A stretch of 33,743 nucleotides of DNA from Burkholderiaceae bacterium (GCA_019234815.1 JAFALA010000043.1:1-33743); one strand, 5' to 3'; positions 1-6,687 are shown, counted from the first letter of the stretch. The notes: generated from the letters alone by a model not told the origin. Made by a program: numbers and translations.

Positions 1-1461
1 GCGCGTGGATTGAAACGTCAGCATTCTTACGCATCCACGCCAGGAGGAAAGTCGCGCCCGGCACGGGCGCGTGGATTGAAACGCGCCAATAAGCGGAATC
101 TGTAGCGCCGCCAGCGTCGCGCCCGGCACGGGCGCGTGGATTGAAACGACTGCTTGATGGCCACCATGACGGACGTCACAAGGTCGCGCCCGGCACGGGC
201 GCGTGGATTGAAACGGATCGTCCGCCAGCGGCAAGTACCACACCTCGCGTCGCGCCCGGCACGGGCGCGTGGATTGAAACTTTCATGGTCAGCTCACCAC
301 AGCCGGGCAGACGGTCGCGCCCGGCACGGGCGCGTGGATTGAAACTGCAAGCCCCGGCCGAAGAACATGAAACTGAGGAGGGTCGCGCCCGGCACGGGCG
401 CGTGGATTGAAACCCATCTCCGGCTTCACGGTGAACATGCTTGATGTGGTCGCGCCCGGCACGGGCGCGTGGATTGAAACAATGTTGCGCGCAGGCGCTC
501 GACGTAGCCGGCGTGGTCGCGCCCGGCACGGGCGCGTGGATTGAAACAAGATATACATGCCGATCTCCTTAATGGATGATTCGTCGCGCCCGGCACGGGC
601 GCGTGGATTGAAACTGCGGTGACAGCAGCTTGCCTTCAGCCATCCGGGTCGCGCCCGGCACGGGCGCGTGGATTGAAACCCATACGGTCTGCCCGCCTTT
701 CAGCATGGCAACCGTCGCGCCCGGCACGGGCGCGTGGATTGAAACACCGAGGGGGGCGACGCCGGCAACTTGATCGCCCGTCGCGCCCGGCACGGGCGCG
801 TGGATTGAAACTCCAGGATGTACCACTTGTTTAACCGTAGTGCTGCGGTCGCGCCCGGCACGGGCGCGTGGATTGAAACCCAATTGACTCGGGCCATGAT
901 GTCTTCGATGCGCGTGGATTGAAACATCCGCAACGGCATTGAGTTCAACCGGTATGGCCGGTCGCGCCCGGCACGGGCGCGTGGATTGAAACGTTTTGCT
1001 GCATGAGTCACCGCAGTGGCTGCACCAGTCGCGCCCTGTGCGGGCGCATGGATTGAAACAGGTCGAGCTTGGACTGCGCTGCTTGGTTGTATTGTCGCGC
1101 CCCGCGTGGGCGCGTGGATTGAAACACGCCGGCGTACATCAAAGACAAGCGTGCGTCCGACGTCGCACTCCACGCGAGTGCGTGGATTGAAACGACGACA
1201 TCACGATGCTGAAGGATATGTCCTGGGTCGCGCCTCATGTGGGCGCGTGGATTGAAACCAGATTAGACCTAGCTTCGTTACCTGCTTGCCGATGTCGCGC
1301 CCAATGCGGGTGCGTGGATTGAAACCGCATGCGAAACATCGCGGCCAGATGGCTGCCGCCTGGTCGTGCCCCGTGCGGGCGCGTGGATTGAAACGCCGGT
1401 GGTGGGGGTATGTCGACGGCTATCGAACAGGCCGCGTCCCACTCATGGCGAGGATTGAAAC
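1..1461 (+). CRISPR. Type I-C-like CRISPR array, leader-distal part
   Basis: There are 23 repeats of 32 nt with spacers of mostly 33-37 nt (30 before the truncated unit). The repeat begins GTCGCGCCCGGCACGGG and ends GTGGATTGAAAC, with an internal GC-rich palindromic stem, as in type I-C repeats. The first repeat (1-16) is cut by the window edge. Intact repeats start at 51, 116, 183, 249, 314, 382, 449, 516, 583, 648, 714, 780, 848 and 961. A half repeat lies at 910-925. From 1028 on the repeats vary (starts 1028, 1094, 1162, 1227, 1294, 1363, 1430). Many changes are compensatory in the stem, for example the 1162 repeat has ACTCCACGCGAGT. The ATTGAAAC handle at the right end of each repeat and decay toward the right imply transcription left to right, with leader and cas genes outside the window to the left. 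No cas gene is visible here, so the subtype rests on the repeat alone. Confidence 0.97.
910..925 (+). repeat. 5'-truncated CRISPR repeat inside the array
   Basis: Only the last 16 nt of the repeat (GCGCGTGGATTGAAAC) are present, preceded by a 30-nt spacer (880-909). The spacer-repeat unit is 46 nt instead of about 66, consistent with a deletion of about 20 nt across the spacer end and the left half of the repeat. The left arm of the stem is gone, so this repeat should not form the hairpin that Cas5d-type processing recognises. The flanking spacers may therefore be processed as one fused RNA (inference). Confidence 0.85.
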
Positions 1462-1496
1462 TTCGAGAAGCGAGTCAAGCCGTTATCTGGCTGCTA

Positions 1497-1528
1497 GTCG
1501 CACCCCGCTCGGGCTGGGATGAGTGATG
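1497..1528 (+). repeat. Fossil 24th CRISPR repeat beyond the array end
   Basis: A GTCGCACCCCGCTCGGGC block lies exactly 35 nt after the last recognisable repeat, which is the normal spacer length. It matches 15 of the first 18 repeat positions. The right half (the GTGGATTGAAAC part) is no longer recognisable. Position and similarity suggest the decayed oldest repeat of the array. Confidence 0.6.
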
Positions 1529-1546
1529 ATTAGTTGGGGGTGAAGA

Positions 1547-1576
1547 AAGGGCCAAGCCCGTGAGGGTTTGGCCCTT
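1547..1576 (-). terminator. Hairpin between CRISPR array and rdgC
   Basis: A 13-bp stem starting AAGGGCCAAGCCC closes a GTGA tetraloop, with one G-T pair. On the minus strand it is followed by TTTCTTC, so it fits a terminator for rdgC about 70 nt past its stop codon. It may also stop CRISPR read-through, although the plus side lacks a good T-tract. Confidence 0.6.
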
Positions 1577-1648
1577 GTTGTGCTCGTGATGAAGACAACC
1601 GTGCATTGCCTGCGGCGAATGCACGCTACGAAATATCACCGCATATCT

Positions 1649-2554
1649 TTACGCCTGTTCGCCTTCCAAGCCGCCGAGCGCATAGATCAGCGCGTCGACC
1701 AGCTCGCCCAACTCCTCGCTCATCAAGGTAAAGGTGGCTTCGAACAGGCTTTCGCTGTCGTCGCCGGCTTGGCTCGCTTCGTCCTGCAGTACGTCGAGGA
1801 ACTGGATGCGCTTGAGCTGCAGCGTGTCGGTCAGCACGAAGCGCACGCGCTCCTTCCACACCAACCCGAGCTTCGTCACCTGTTTGCCGGTGGCGATGTG
1901 CTGGCGGATCTCGTCGGCGGTCAGGTCCATGCGCACGCAGCGCACCACGGCGCCGTTCTCGCTGCTGTCCTTGAGCTCGCAGTCGGCATCGAGCTCGAAG
2001 CCCGCCGGCGCTTCGCCCGCCGCCAGCCAGTCGGTCATGGCGGTATGCGGGGCGATGGCCGTGCGTGGCAGCGCCGCCGGGAACGGGGGCAGGGCCTCGC
2101 GCAGCTTGCTCACCAGTGCCTCGGCCTTGCTGGCGGTGCCGGAATCGACCATCAGCCAGCGCCGGCCGATATCCAGGTAAGCGGACAAGCGGCTTGCGCG
2201 GGTGAAGGCACGCGGCAACAGGTCGTCGGTGATCTGCTCTTTCAACGCCTGCTTTTCCTTGCGGCCGACCTTGCGGTGCTCGGCGGCCTCGATTTCGCTG
2301 GCTTTGATTTCGACGAAGTCGCGAATCACCGCGCTAGGCAGCACCTTGTCCTCGCGTTTGAGCGAAACCAGCAGGTGACCGTGCGCGCTATAGACCGGTG
2401 TGTCGGCGCTGCCGGGGTTGACCCAGCCCTCGCTGAACCAATCGAGCCCGCTACAGGGTTGAAAAGGGGTTTTCTCTAATGCCGCGGACAGTTGCGGCAT
2501 ATCCGGGGTGGATTGCTCGTTTAAACGATAAAATGAGAGTTGCTTAAACCACAT
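1649..2554 (-). CDS. rdgC: Recombination-associated protein RdgC
   Basis: RdgC is a nucleoid-associated, ring-forming DNA-binding protein that limits RecA-dependent recombination and helps replication restart. The start is chosen at MWFKQLSFYRL, the conserved N-terminus of the family, giving 301 residues (E. coli RdgC is about the same length). An upstream ATG at 2614 would add 20 unconserved residues. Family landmarks visible are KEDKVLPSAVIRDF, the LLPRAF segment, TGKQVTKLGLVWKERVRFVL and the C-terminal LMSEELGELVDALIYALGG. The ribosome site before 2554 is weak. It is a single gene between the array and the tRNA cluster, ending just before the 1547-1576 hairpin. A spacer in the adjacent array (1259-1293) resembles this gene's TGKQVTKLGL-coding segment. 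Confidence 0.95.
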   Translation of the reverse strand: MWFKQLSFYRLNEQSTPDMPQLSAALEKTPFQPCSGLDWFSEGWVNPGSADTPVYSAHGHLLVSLKREDKVLPSAVIRDFVEIKASEIEAAEHRKVGRKEKQALKEQITDDLLPRAFTRASRLSAYLDIGRRWLMVDSGTASKAEALVSKLREALPPFPAALPRTAIAPHTAMTDWLAAGEAPAGFELDADCELKDSSENGAVVRCVRMDLTADEIRQHIATGKQVTKLGLVWKERVRFVLTDTLQLKRIQFLDVLQDEASQAGDDSESLFEATFTLMSEELGELVDALIYALGGLEGEQA

Positions 2555-2645
2555 AATTGTTTCATAATGCGCGTCCTCTGGGAGCTGGATTGTACCGCAG
2601 AAATCGCGATGCACGGCAGCTTTCTGAGAAAGTCTTTTTCGGCGG

Positions 2646-2722
2646 CGGGGTGTAGCTTAGCCTGGTAGAGCGCTACGTTCGGGACGTAGAGGCCGGAGGT
2701 TCGAATCCTCTCACCCCGACCA
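2646..2722 (+). tRNA. tRNA-Pro (anticodon CGG), copy 1
   Basis: The gene is 77 nt with encoded CCA. The acceptor stem is CGGGGTG/CACCCCG, the D-arm contains AGCTTAGCCTGGTAGAG, the anticodon loop TTCGGGA sits between CTACG and CGTAG, and the T-arm has GGTTCGAATCC. The anticodon CGG reads proline codon CCG. It is identical to the copy at 2786. Confidence 0.97.
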
Positions 2723-2785
2723 AAAAAGACTTGTGAAAAGACGCGAAATACTGTAAATTGCGTGTCTCTTGTTTGAAGCAATAAA

Positions 2786-2862
2786 CGGGGTGTAGCTTAG
2801 CCTGGTAGAGCGCTACGTTCGGGACGTAGAGGCCGGAGGTTCGAATCCTCTCACCCCGACCA
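2786..2862 (+). tRNA. tRNA-Pro (anticodon CGG), copy 2
   Basis: This is an exact duplicate of the tRNA at 2646-2722, separated by a 63-nt spacer. All cloverleaf arms and the encoded CCA are intact, so both copies look functional. It is followed directly by a hairpin with a T-tract. Confidence 0.97.
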
Positions 2863-2868
2863 GGATTC

Positions 2869-2910
2869 AAAAAAGCCTTGATCAAGCCAACGCGGGTTCA
2901 AGGCTTTTTT
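2869..2910 (+). terminator. Intrinsic terminator after the tRNA-Pro pair
   Basis: AAAAAAGCCTTGA (2869-2881) pairs with TCAAGGCTTTTTT (2898-2910) around a 16-nt loop. The stem ends in a T-tract on both strands, so it could act in either direction. It separates the tRNA-Pro pair from tRNA-Thr, although the Thr gene starts only 13 nt later. Confidence 0.8.
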
Positions 2911-2923
2911 ATCAAGTTGGTTT

Positions 2924-2999
2924 GCCGGTATAGCTCAGTTGGTAGAGCAGCGCATTCGTAATGCGAAGGTCGGGGGTTCGACTCCTCTTACCGGCACCA
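2924..2999 (+). tRNA. tRNA-Thr (anticodon CGT)
   Basis: The gene is 76 nt with encoded CCA. The acceptor stem is GCCGGTA/TACCGGC, the D-arm contains AGCTCAGTTGGTAGAGC, the anticodon loop contains TTCGTAA and the T-arm GGTTCGACTCC. It is close to the E. coli thrW-type tRNA-Thr(CGT) as remembered. The anticodon CGT reads ACG. Confidence 0.95.
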
Positions 3000-3007
3000 T
3001 TAAGATC

Positions 3008-3041
3008 AAAGGGTTAGACCGAACCGGTCTAACCCTTTTTT
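3008..3041 (+). terminator. Intrinsic terminator after tRNA-Thr
   Basis: GGGTTAGACC (3011-3020) pairs perfectly with GGTCTAACCC (3026-3035) around a 5-nt loop, flanked by AAA and a run of six T. It starts 9 nt after the CCA end of tRNA-Thr. Confidence 0.93.
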
Positions 3042-3113
3042 CGTATGTGTTTTTTTATGCCGTTTTGATGGCGCGCCGCCTAGCATGAACCGTGTTCTCC
3101 CAAGGAGCAGGGT

Positions 3114-3206
3114 ATGCGACAACGTATGAGCGGTTTTTGGGTATTGGTGCTGGTCGGGCTTGCGGCCCACGTGCTGATCATCTCGGTCGCCGTCGATCAC
3201 TGGTAG
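3114..3206 (+). CDS. Small single-pass membrane protein (30 aa)
   Basis: A short open frame starts at ATG 3114 with a good ribosome site (AAGGAG at 3102-3107, about 6 nt spacing) and ends at TAG 3204. The product starts MRQRMSGF, continues with one hydrophobic helix (about residues 8-27, WVLVLVGLAAHVLIISVAV) and ends DHW. The arginine-rich N-terminus predicts a cytoplasmic N-terminus. No family is recognised. It lies between the tRNA terminator and the nuclease gene, 48 nt upstream of the latter, and may share its transcript. Support is the ribosome site plus a clean transmembrane segment; function is unknown. Confidence 0.55.
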   Translation: MRQRMSGFWVLVLVGLAAHVLIISVAVDHW

Positions 3207-3254
3207 CAGGGCGGCGCTAGCCGCTATCATGGCCGCTTTCCCGTTGGAGCCGCC

Positions 3255-3791
3255 ATGAAACGCACGCTGCTGCTATTTGTTTTTCTTGCCCAGGCCGCCT
3301 TCGCGTCCACGCCGATTCCGGACGCTCGCTACGATCTGGGTTTCTCTCCGGGCGGTACCTCTCTGACTATGGTGCAAAGCGGCATCGCCAGCGCCAAGCG
3401 AGAGATTCTGGTGGCCGCCTACGGCTTTACCAGCCGCCCCATCGCCGAGGCGCTGGTGACCGCGGCGCGGCGCGGGGTGCGCGTGGCCGTGATCGCGGAT
3501 CGTAAATCCAATCTGCCGGCCGAGAACGGCAAGTTCACCGCCTTGGCCTATCTGGCCCAGCAGGGCATTGCCGTGCGGCTCAACGGCCGCTACGCCATCC
3601 ACCACCATAAATTCATGGTCATTGACGCCCAGACGGTGGAAACGGGCTCGTTCAACTACAGCCAGGCAGCGGTCAAATCCAACGCCGAGAATGTACTGCT
3701 GCTATGGAATGTGCCCGCGCTCGCCAAAGACTACGCGCGGGAATGGCAGCGCCTGTGGGACGAGGGTGAGCCCTTGCGTCTGGCGCGTTGA
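3255..3791 (+). CDS. Secreted phospholipase D-family (Nuc-type) endonuclease
   Basis: The 178-residue protein has an N-terminal signal peptide (MKRTLLLFVFLAQAAFAS, cleavage near residue 18) and one phospholipase D domain. The HKD motif is H117-x-K119-x4-D124 (HHKFMVID), followed by GSFN at 131-134 (the GSxN element). One HKD copy and this length match the Nuc endonuclease subgroup, whose members form dimers to build one active site and cleave DNA non-specifically in the periplasm. The start at 3255 has GGAG 8 nt upstream. Nucleic-acid hydrolysis is more likely than lipid hydrolysis by family; the substrate is inferred. It faces the minus-strand peptide locus tail to tail. Confidence 0.88.
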   Translation: MKRTLLLFVFLAQAAFASTPIPDARYDLGFSPGGTSLTMVQSGIASAKREILVAAYGFTSRPIAEALVTAARRGVRVAVIADRKSNLPAENGKFTALAYLAQQGIAVRLNGRYAIHHHKFMVIDAQTVETGSFNYSQAAVKSNAENVLLLWNVPALAKDYAREWQRLWDEGEPLRLAR

Positions 3792-3816
3792 TGGCGTGCC
3801 GCTTCTCACGCCGACG

Positions 3817-4752
3817 CTAAAGGGACGGCTTGCAATAGAGGTGAACGGCTTTACGCGTTTCCAGGGCGAGTGCGCAGTTTTTCAATATGTCCATGCCAAT
3901 ATTGCCTTGGTGCTGTACATACTCTGGATTGTTCAACGTTATCAAATGGCTGGCAAATGAGGGGGCCGCTTCGAGCAAGATCGGTATCTTGGCTATCGTC
4001 TGCCCATTGAACGAAATGGGAACCGGCGCGGAGACCTCCGTTTCCACATTTTTGTCTTTCACGTTCACAAACGATTTTTTTACAATTTTGATATCGGTTT
4101 TTACGCTGGAGCGTAGAAAAAGGCTGTAATCGTGGCCGGTGACAACCGCTGCCACTCCCTGCTTTCCTTGATTAATACTCACGCCTGAGACATAAAGCGC
4201 GTCACTACCATCGCCAGCATAGGGCGCGGATGCATATGTTAAATTCGGATAGCGGCGGTCCACAGCGGCTTTTGCCGCTTCATCGCTATCGGCTTGTATG
4301 ACATAAAGTTCACCGTTAATGAAATCCATCACAATAAGGCAATGCTGACACTCGATAGAGTGCGGGTTAAATACCATGCCAATACGGTGCTGGTCGTTAT
4401 TTTGGATTTTCTTAATAACTGCCGTTCGCCCCAGCAGCATCTCAACCGGACCGAGACGAAAAGGAATGGTTTGTGATGCCAGCGGAACAATATCTTCGAG
4501 GGACAGCGGGTTGTCCACTTGATATATTCCGATATTCTGGGCAAACGCCTCCAGCAGCAAGGGATGAGAGCTGGTGGTGTCAAGGCGCAACTTCGTTTTC
4601 GCCCCGGCCACTTCCGCCGAAACCATTGGGTACCCGTGCTCTTTGTCTATTGTTATTTTCTCAATAGACATATATTTTACCTCCTCTGAGAATGAGAGCT
4701 GCGAATAACCTATTGAGGCGAAGAAAAACAGCACGATATTATTTTTCATCAT
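3817..4752 (-). CDS. Secreted pepsin/retropepsin-like protein, catalytic motifs degenerate
   Basis: The start is chosen at MMKNN (an upstream GTG at 4791 is the alternative), giving 311 residues. The N-terminus is a signal peptide (about 23 residues, ending near FSEE). Two aspartic-protease-like lobes can be traced. In lobe 1, LRLDTTSSHPLLL keeps the Asp but reads D-T-T instead of D-T-G. In lobe 2, AAVVTGHDYSLFL has V-T-G where D-T-G is expected, and the typical closing IGMDILKNCALALE follows. The protein is therefore predicted periplasmic and probably not a normal aspartic protease (inference). It follows the double-glycine peptide gene on the same strand after 115 nt, suggesting an operon. 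Possible roles are processing, binding or immunity for that peptide; none is proven. The region is AT-richer than its neighbours, consistent with horizontal origin. Confidence 0.72.
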   Translation of the reverse strand: MMKNNIVLFFFASIGYSQLSFSEEVKYMSIEKITIDKEHGYPMVSAEVAGAKTKLRLDTTSSHPLLLEAFAQNIGIYQVDNPLSLEDIVPLASQTIPFRLGPVEMLLGRTAVIKKIQNNDQHRIGMVFNPHSIECQHCLIVMDFINGELYVIQADSDEAAKAAVDRRYPNLTYASAPYAGDGSDALYVSGVSINQGKQGVAAVVTGHDYSLFLRSSVKTDIKIVKKSFVNVKDKNVETEVSAPVPISFNGQTIAKIPILLEAAPSFASHLITLNNPEYVQHQGNIGMDILKNCALALETRKAVHLYCKPSL

Positions 4753-4867
4753 GCATTGTCCATTGATGATGGAATTTAATAATTCGGCCACAGAGGCTGT
4801 GGAAAAATGGCTAATTCACGGCCTCTCTCGGCCAATTACCTGAGTATTTCTTTATTTTTGCGTGCCC

Positions 4868-5065
4868 TTACCATTTCGTTTGCCAGGTAAGGCCTCCTCC
4901 CGTTACTCCCCTTCGCGTATCGCCTGAGAGATTTAATTTAACGGTGGTGTTTTTGTTCTCATACACCGTGGTTGTGCAACTCATGCTGGCACCGTTGCTA
5001 TTACCTCCCCCTGTGCATTGCCCACCTGTGACCTGTCCAAAATGCTCTTTCATCAAAGTGTGCAT
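4868..5065 (-). CDS. Double-glycine leader peptide, bacteriocin/microcin-like
   Basis: The 65-residue product starts MHTLMKEHFGQVTGG, a 15-residue leader with the same length and pattern as the colicin V leader: hydrophobic residues at -12, -7 and -4 and Gly-Gly at -2/-1. Such leaders are normally cut and exported by C39-peptidase ABC transporters. The predicted mature part is 50 residues starting at Gln16. It is rich in Gly, Thr and Asn, has two Cys (mature positions 2 and 15, possibly one disulphide) and ends in WQTKW. It has no long hydrophobic helix, unlike pore-forming colicin V. The ribosome site GGAGG precedes the ATG at ideal spacing. No exporter gene is in the window. The role is unproven; a secreted toxin or signal peptide is the best reading. 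Confidence 0.7.
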   Translation of the reverse strand: MHTLMKEHFGQVTGGQCTGGGNSNGASMSCTTTVYENKNTTVKLNLSGDTRRGVTGGGLTWQTKW

Positions 5066-5093
5066 TTGATCCTCCGCTCAGTGACATGTTGCT

Positions 5094-5117
5094 AGGGCCT
5101 GTCTGCAGACAGGCCCT
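5094..5117. promoter_or_regulatory. Perfect 24-bp palindrome upstream of the peptide gene
   Basis: AGGGCCTGTCTG is followed directly by its reverse complement, with no loop. On the minus strand it ends 28 nt before the peptide's start codon, in the expected 5' leader. It has no T-tract, which argues against a simple terminator. An operator for a dimeric regulator or an RNA structure controlling the ribosome site are both possible. Confidence 0.5.
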
Positions 5118-5123
5118 AAGATC

Positions 5124-5143
5124 AGTCATCAACACCGATGACT
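5124..5143. promoter_or_regulatory. Inverted repeat AGTCATC/GATGACT
   Basis: Two 7-nt arms (AGTCATC and GATGACT) are separated by 6 nt and lie 6 bp from the 24-bp palindrome. Together they make two consecutive dyads upstream of the peptide gene, which suggests regulation. There is no direct evidence of function. Confidence 0.35.
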
Positions 5144-5419
5144 GCCGATTAAGGCTCTCACCGCAGCTTCATTCGCGTATGTAGGGCTATACCTTCAGAT
5201 TTGTTGGAAGTTGGCCTTAGCGCTGTCGGTCAATAGGGATCTGTGGGGCAAGGTTTGTCTTGTGAGTTGCGGTGTAGTTCCCTATGCCGGGGATTCCGGC
5301 CTGTAGGGCATCGCATGGGATGGCGGCACGGCGAATCATCTGCACGCGGTTTGACCGGACGCAGAAACTGGCGCTCGCCATGGGCATAAGCTGTGACGGA
5401 AGCGTTTCAGGAGGCCGTT

Positions 5420-5614
5420 ATGCAACTGTCGCAAATTAATCCGGAAACCGCCCAGGAACTGCTCAGGCTGTCTTTGGAGGCGGGGTCCAATCCGGAAATA
5501 TGCATCCCCGATCGGTACCGTTGTTTTTTTGTCGCTAGCCGGAATGGCTGGCGTCTCAGTGATGAAGCCTTTGACGCCGTCATGGAAGTCCAGGGCGTCC
5601 ATTTCCGTCACTGA
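5420..5614 (+). CDS. Hypothetical protein, 64 aa
   Basis: The start at ATG 5420 is supported by AGGAGG (5409-5414) at 5-nt spacing. An in-frame ATG at 5393 has no such site. The product starts MQLSQINPETAQELLRLS and contains no membrane segment or signal peptide. The middle has CIPDRYRCFFVASRNGWRLSD, and the end is EVQGVHFRH. No family is recognised. Its tail faces the minus-strand 107-residue gene, with only 10 nt between the stop codons. Confidence 0.55.
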   Translation: MQLSQINPETAQELLRLSLEAGSNPEICIPDRYRCFFVASRNGWRLSDEAFDAVMEVQGVHFRH

Positions 5615-5624
5615 GATCCTCGTT

Positions 5625-5948
5625 TCAGAATCCCGCGAAGCCGTGCCCGTCACGGATCTGTTTATCCGCGTGCCGTATGCTGGCAAGCAGCAGCGGCACG
5701 TCGTGCAGCATGGTGCCGGCGGGGATGCCGAGCGCCATGAACTGCGCCAGTACCGGGTGCAGTGCCGCCAGCAGGTAGTGGCGCGCGCGCGTGGCGGGCG
5801 CCAATGCCGCGTCGGGCGATGCCGGCTGCGTATAGCGCCGGGTGGTGTCATGCGCGCGCTGCAGCGACGGAAAACCGGATAGCAGCGAACGCAGCGCCGA
5901 AAGGGCTTCGGCGTCGAGTCGGTCGGGGTGGGGTGTCGGGTTGATCAT
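5625..5948 (-). CDS. Hypothetical protein, 107 aa
   Basis: The product starts MINPTPHPDRLDAEALSALR, is alanine- and leucine-rich and predicted helical, without signal peptide or membrane helix. It contains RARHYLLAALHPVLAQFMALGIPAG. It lies 114 nt downstream of the HTH gene on the same strand, so the two may be cotranscribed. The ribosome site before 5948 is weak. No family is recognised. Confidence 0.5.
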   Translation of the reverse strand: MINPTPHPDRLDAEALSALRSLLSGFPSLQRAHDTTRRYTQPASPDAALAPATRARHYLLAALHPVLAQFMALGIPAGTMLHDVPLLLASIRHADKQIRDGHGFAGF

Positions 5949-6062
5949 GCCAATGCAAAAACTCAGCGGTCACCGCGAGGTGACCGCGCCGGGTTGAATC
6001 AGTCAATAAGGGAGCTGGCGGTCGCCGGCTGGCGACGCCAGAACGGGATCAGCAGAACACCT

Positions 6063-6434
6063 TCAATTCGGGCGCTGCAGCAGCGCCTCGGCGGCCGCGG
6101 ACAGGGTCGCGGCCTCGCGGGCCAGGTTCTCGCTGGCGCGCAACAGCGTCTGGATGCGTTCCACGTTGGAACGCATCGATTCGGTGTCGAGTTCACCGCT
6201 GGCGATGGCCTTGACGACGGGCGCATTGTCTTCGGTGATGCCGTCAAGCTTGATGCCCAGCTGATAGCGCAGGCGCAACAACTCCATGACGGGCTTCGGG
6301 ATGCGGCGATCGTTCTCGTAGCGGGAGCCGCCCGATTGGGTGACGCCGATCGCGCTCCAAAATTCCTGCTGGTTCAAGTCCAACTGGACGCGTAGCGCCC
6401 GTGGGTCGAAAGAGACGTTATTTTCCGTGCTCAT
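6063..6434 (-). CDS. Helix-turn-helix (XRE-like) transcriptional regulator
   Basis: The 123-residue protein has an N-terminal lambda-repressor-like HTH (about residues 14-60): ALRVQLDLNQQEFWSAIGV, then a recognition-helix region with TQSGGSRYENDRRIPKP. The C-terminal half (about 65-120) is helical and alanine-rich, ending in a possible coiled coil (NVERIQTLLRASENLAREAATL). The fold predicts DNA binding as a dimer; the target is unknown. It is upstream of the 107-residue hypothetical gene on the same strand. Confidence 0.75.
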   Translation of the reverse strand: MSTENNVSFDPRALRVQLDLNQQEFWSAIGVTQSGGSRYENDRRIPKPVMELLRLRYQLGIKLDGITEDNAPVVKAIASGELDTESMRSNVERIQTLLRASENLAREAATLSAAAEALLQRPN

Positions 6435-6625
6435 GGGTAGACCTCATTCTGGATGTACAACTTTTGTAATGGTTATCCACCCGCTGGGGCTTGGTTTCTA
6501 TTGTGGGCTCCCGCGGGCGTCGTTTCGCTCGGTGCATATCCTACATCGAGTTAATACGATAAGTAATTATGTTTTACGGATATTGCTTAGCGGATGTTGC
6601 AAATGCGCTATAGCCAGTTAAAGCG

Positions 6626-6669
6626 ATGCCCATGACATCGTCTATACGAGTGGATGATGTCAATGGCAT
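6626..6669. repeat. Imperfect inverted repeat in intergenic DNA
   Basis: ATGCCCATGACATC (6626-6639) pairs with GATGTCAATGGCAT (6656-6669) at 12 of 14 positions, with a 16-nt loop. It sits between the HTH gene (6434) and the small gene at 6728. It could be an operator or RNA hairpin; nothing decides between these. Confidence 0.4.
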
Positions 6670-6687
6670 AGAGGGGAAGGGGAATGC

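Larger units (their letters stand above)
5066..5419. other. Intergenic region upstream of the double-glycine peptide
   Basis: There is no convincing gene in this stretch. It holds the ribosome site of the minus-strand peptide gene (about 5068-5076), the perfect palindrome at 5094-5117 and the inverted repeat at 5124-5143. The rest (5144-5400) shows no clear ORF or RNA signal. The start of the plus-strand 64-residue ORF and its AGGAGG lie at the right edge. Confidence 0.6.

Noticed and set aside
1..16. Apparent half repeat at the window start identical to the truncated repeat at 910
   Set aside because: It is simply cut by the window boundary; the same 16-nt length is coincidence.
141..1522. 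Several open frames of 60-157 codons on both strands across the CRISPR array
   Set aside because: They are translations of the repeat unit (recurring RPARARGLK or SIHAPVPGAT blocks), not genes.
1865..1899. Exact self-targeting of chromosomal rdgC by the spacer at 1259
   Set aside because: There are about 9 mismatches in 35, so the host gene is not the source protospacer; only homology at protein level is claimed.
1568..2479. 303-codon plus-strand frame over rdgC
   Set aside because: It is a shadow of the well-supported minus-strand rdgC.
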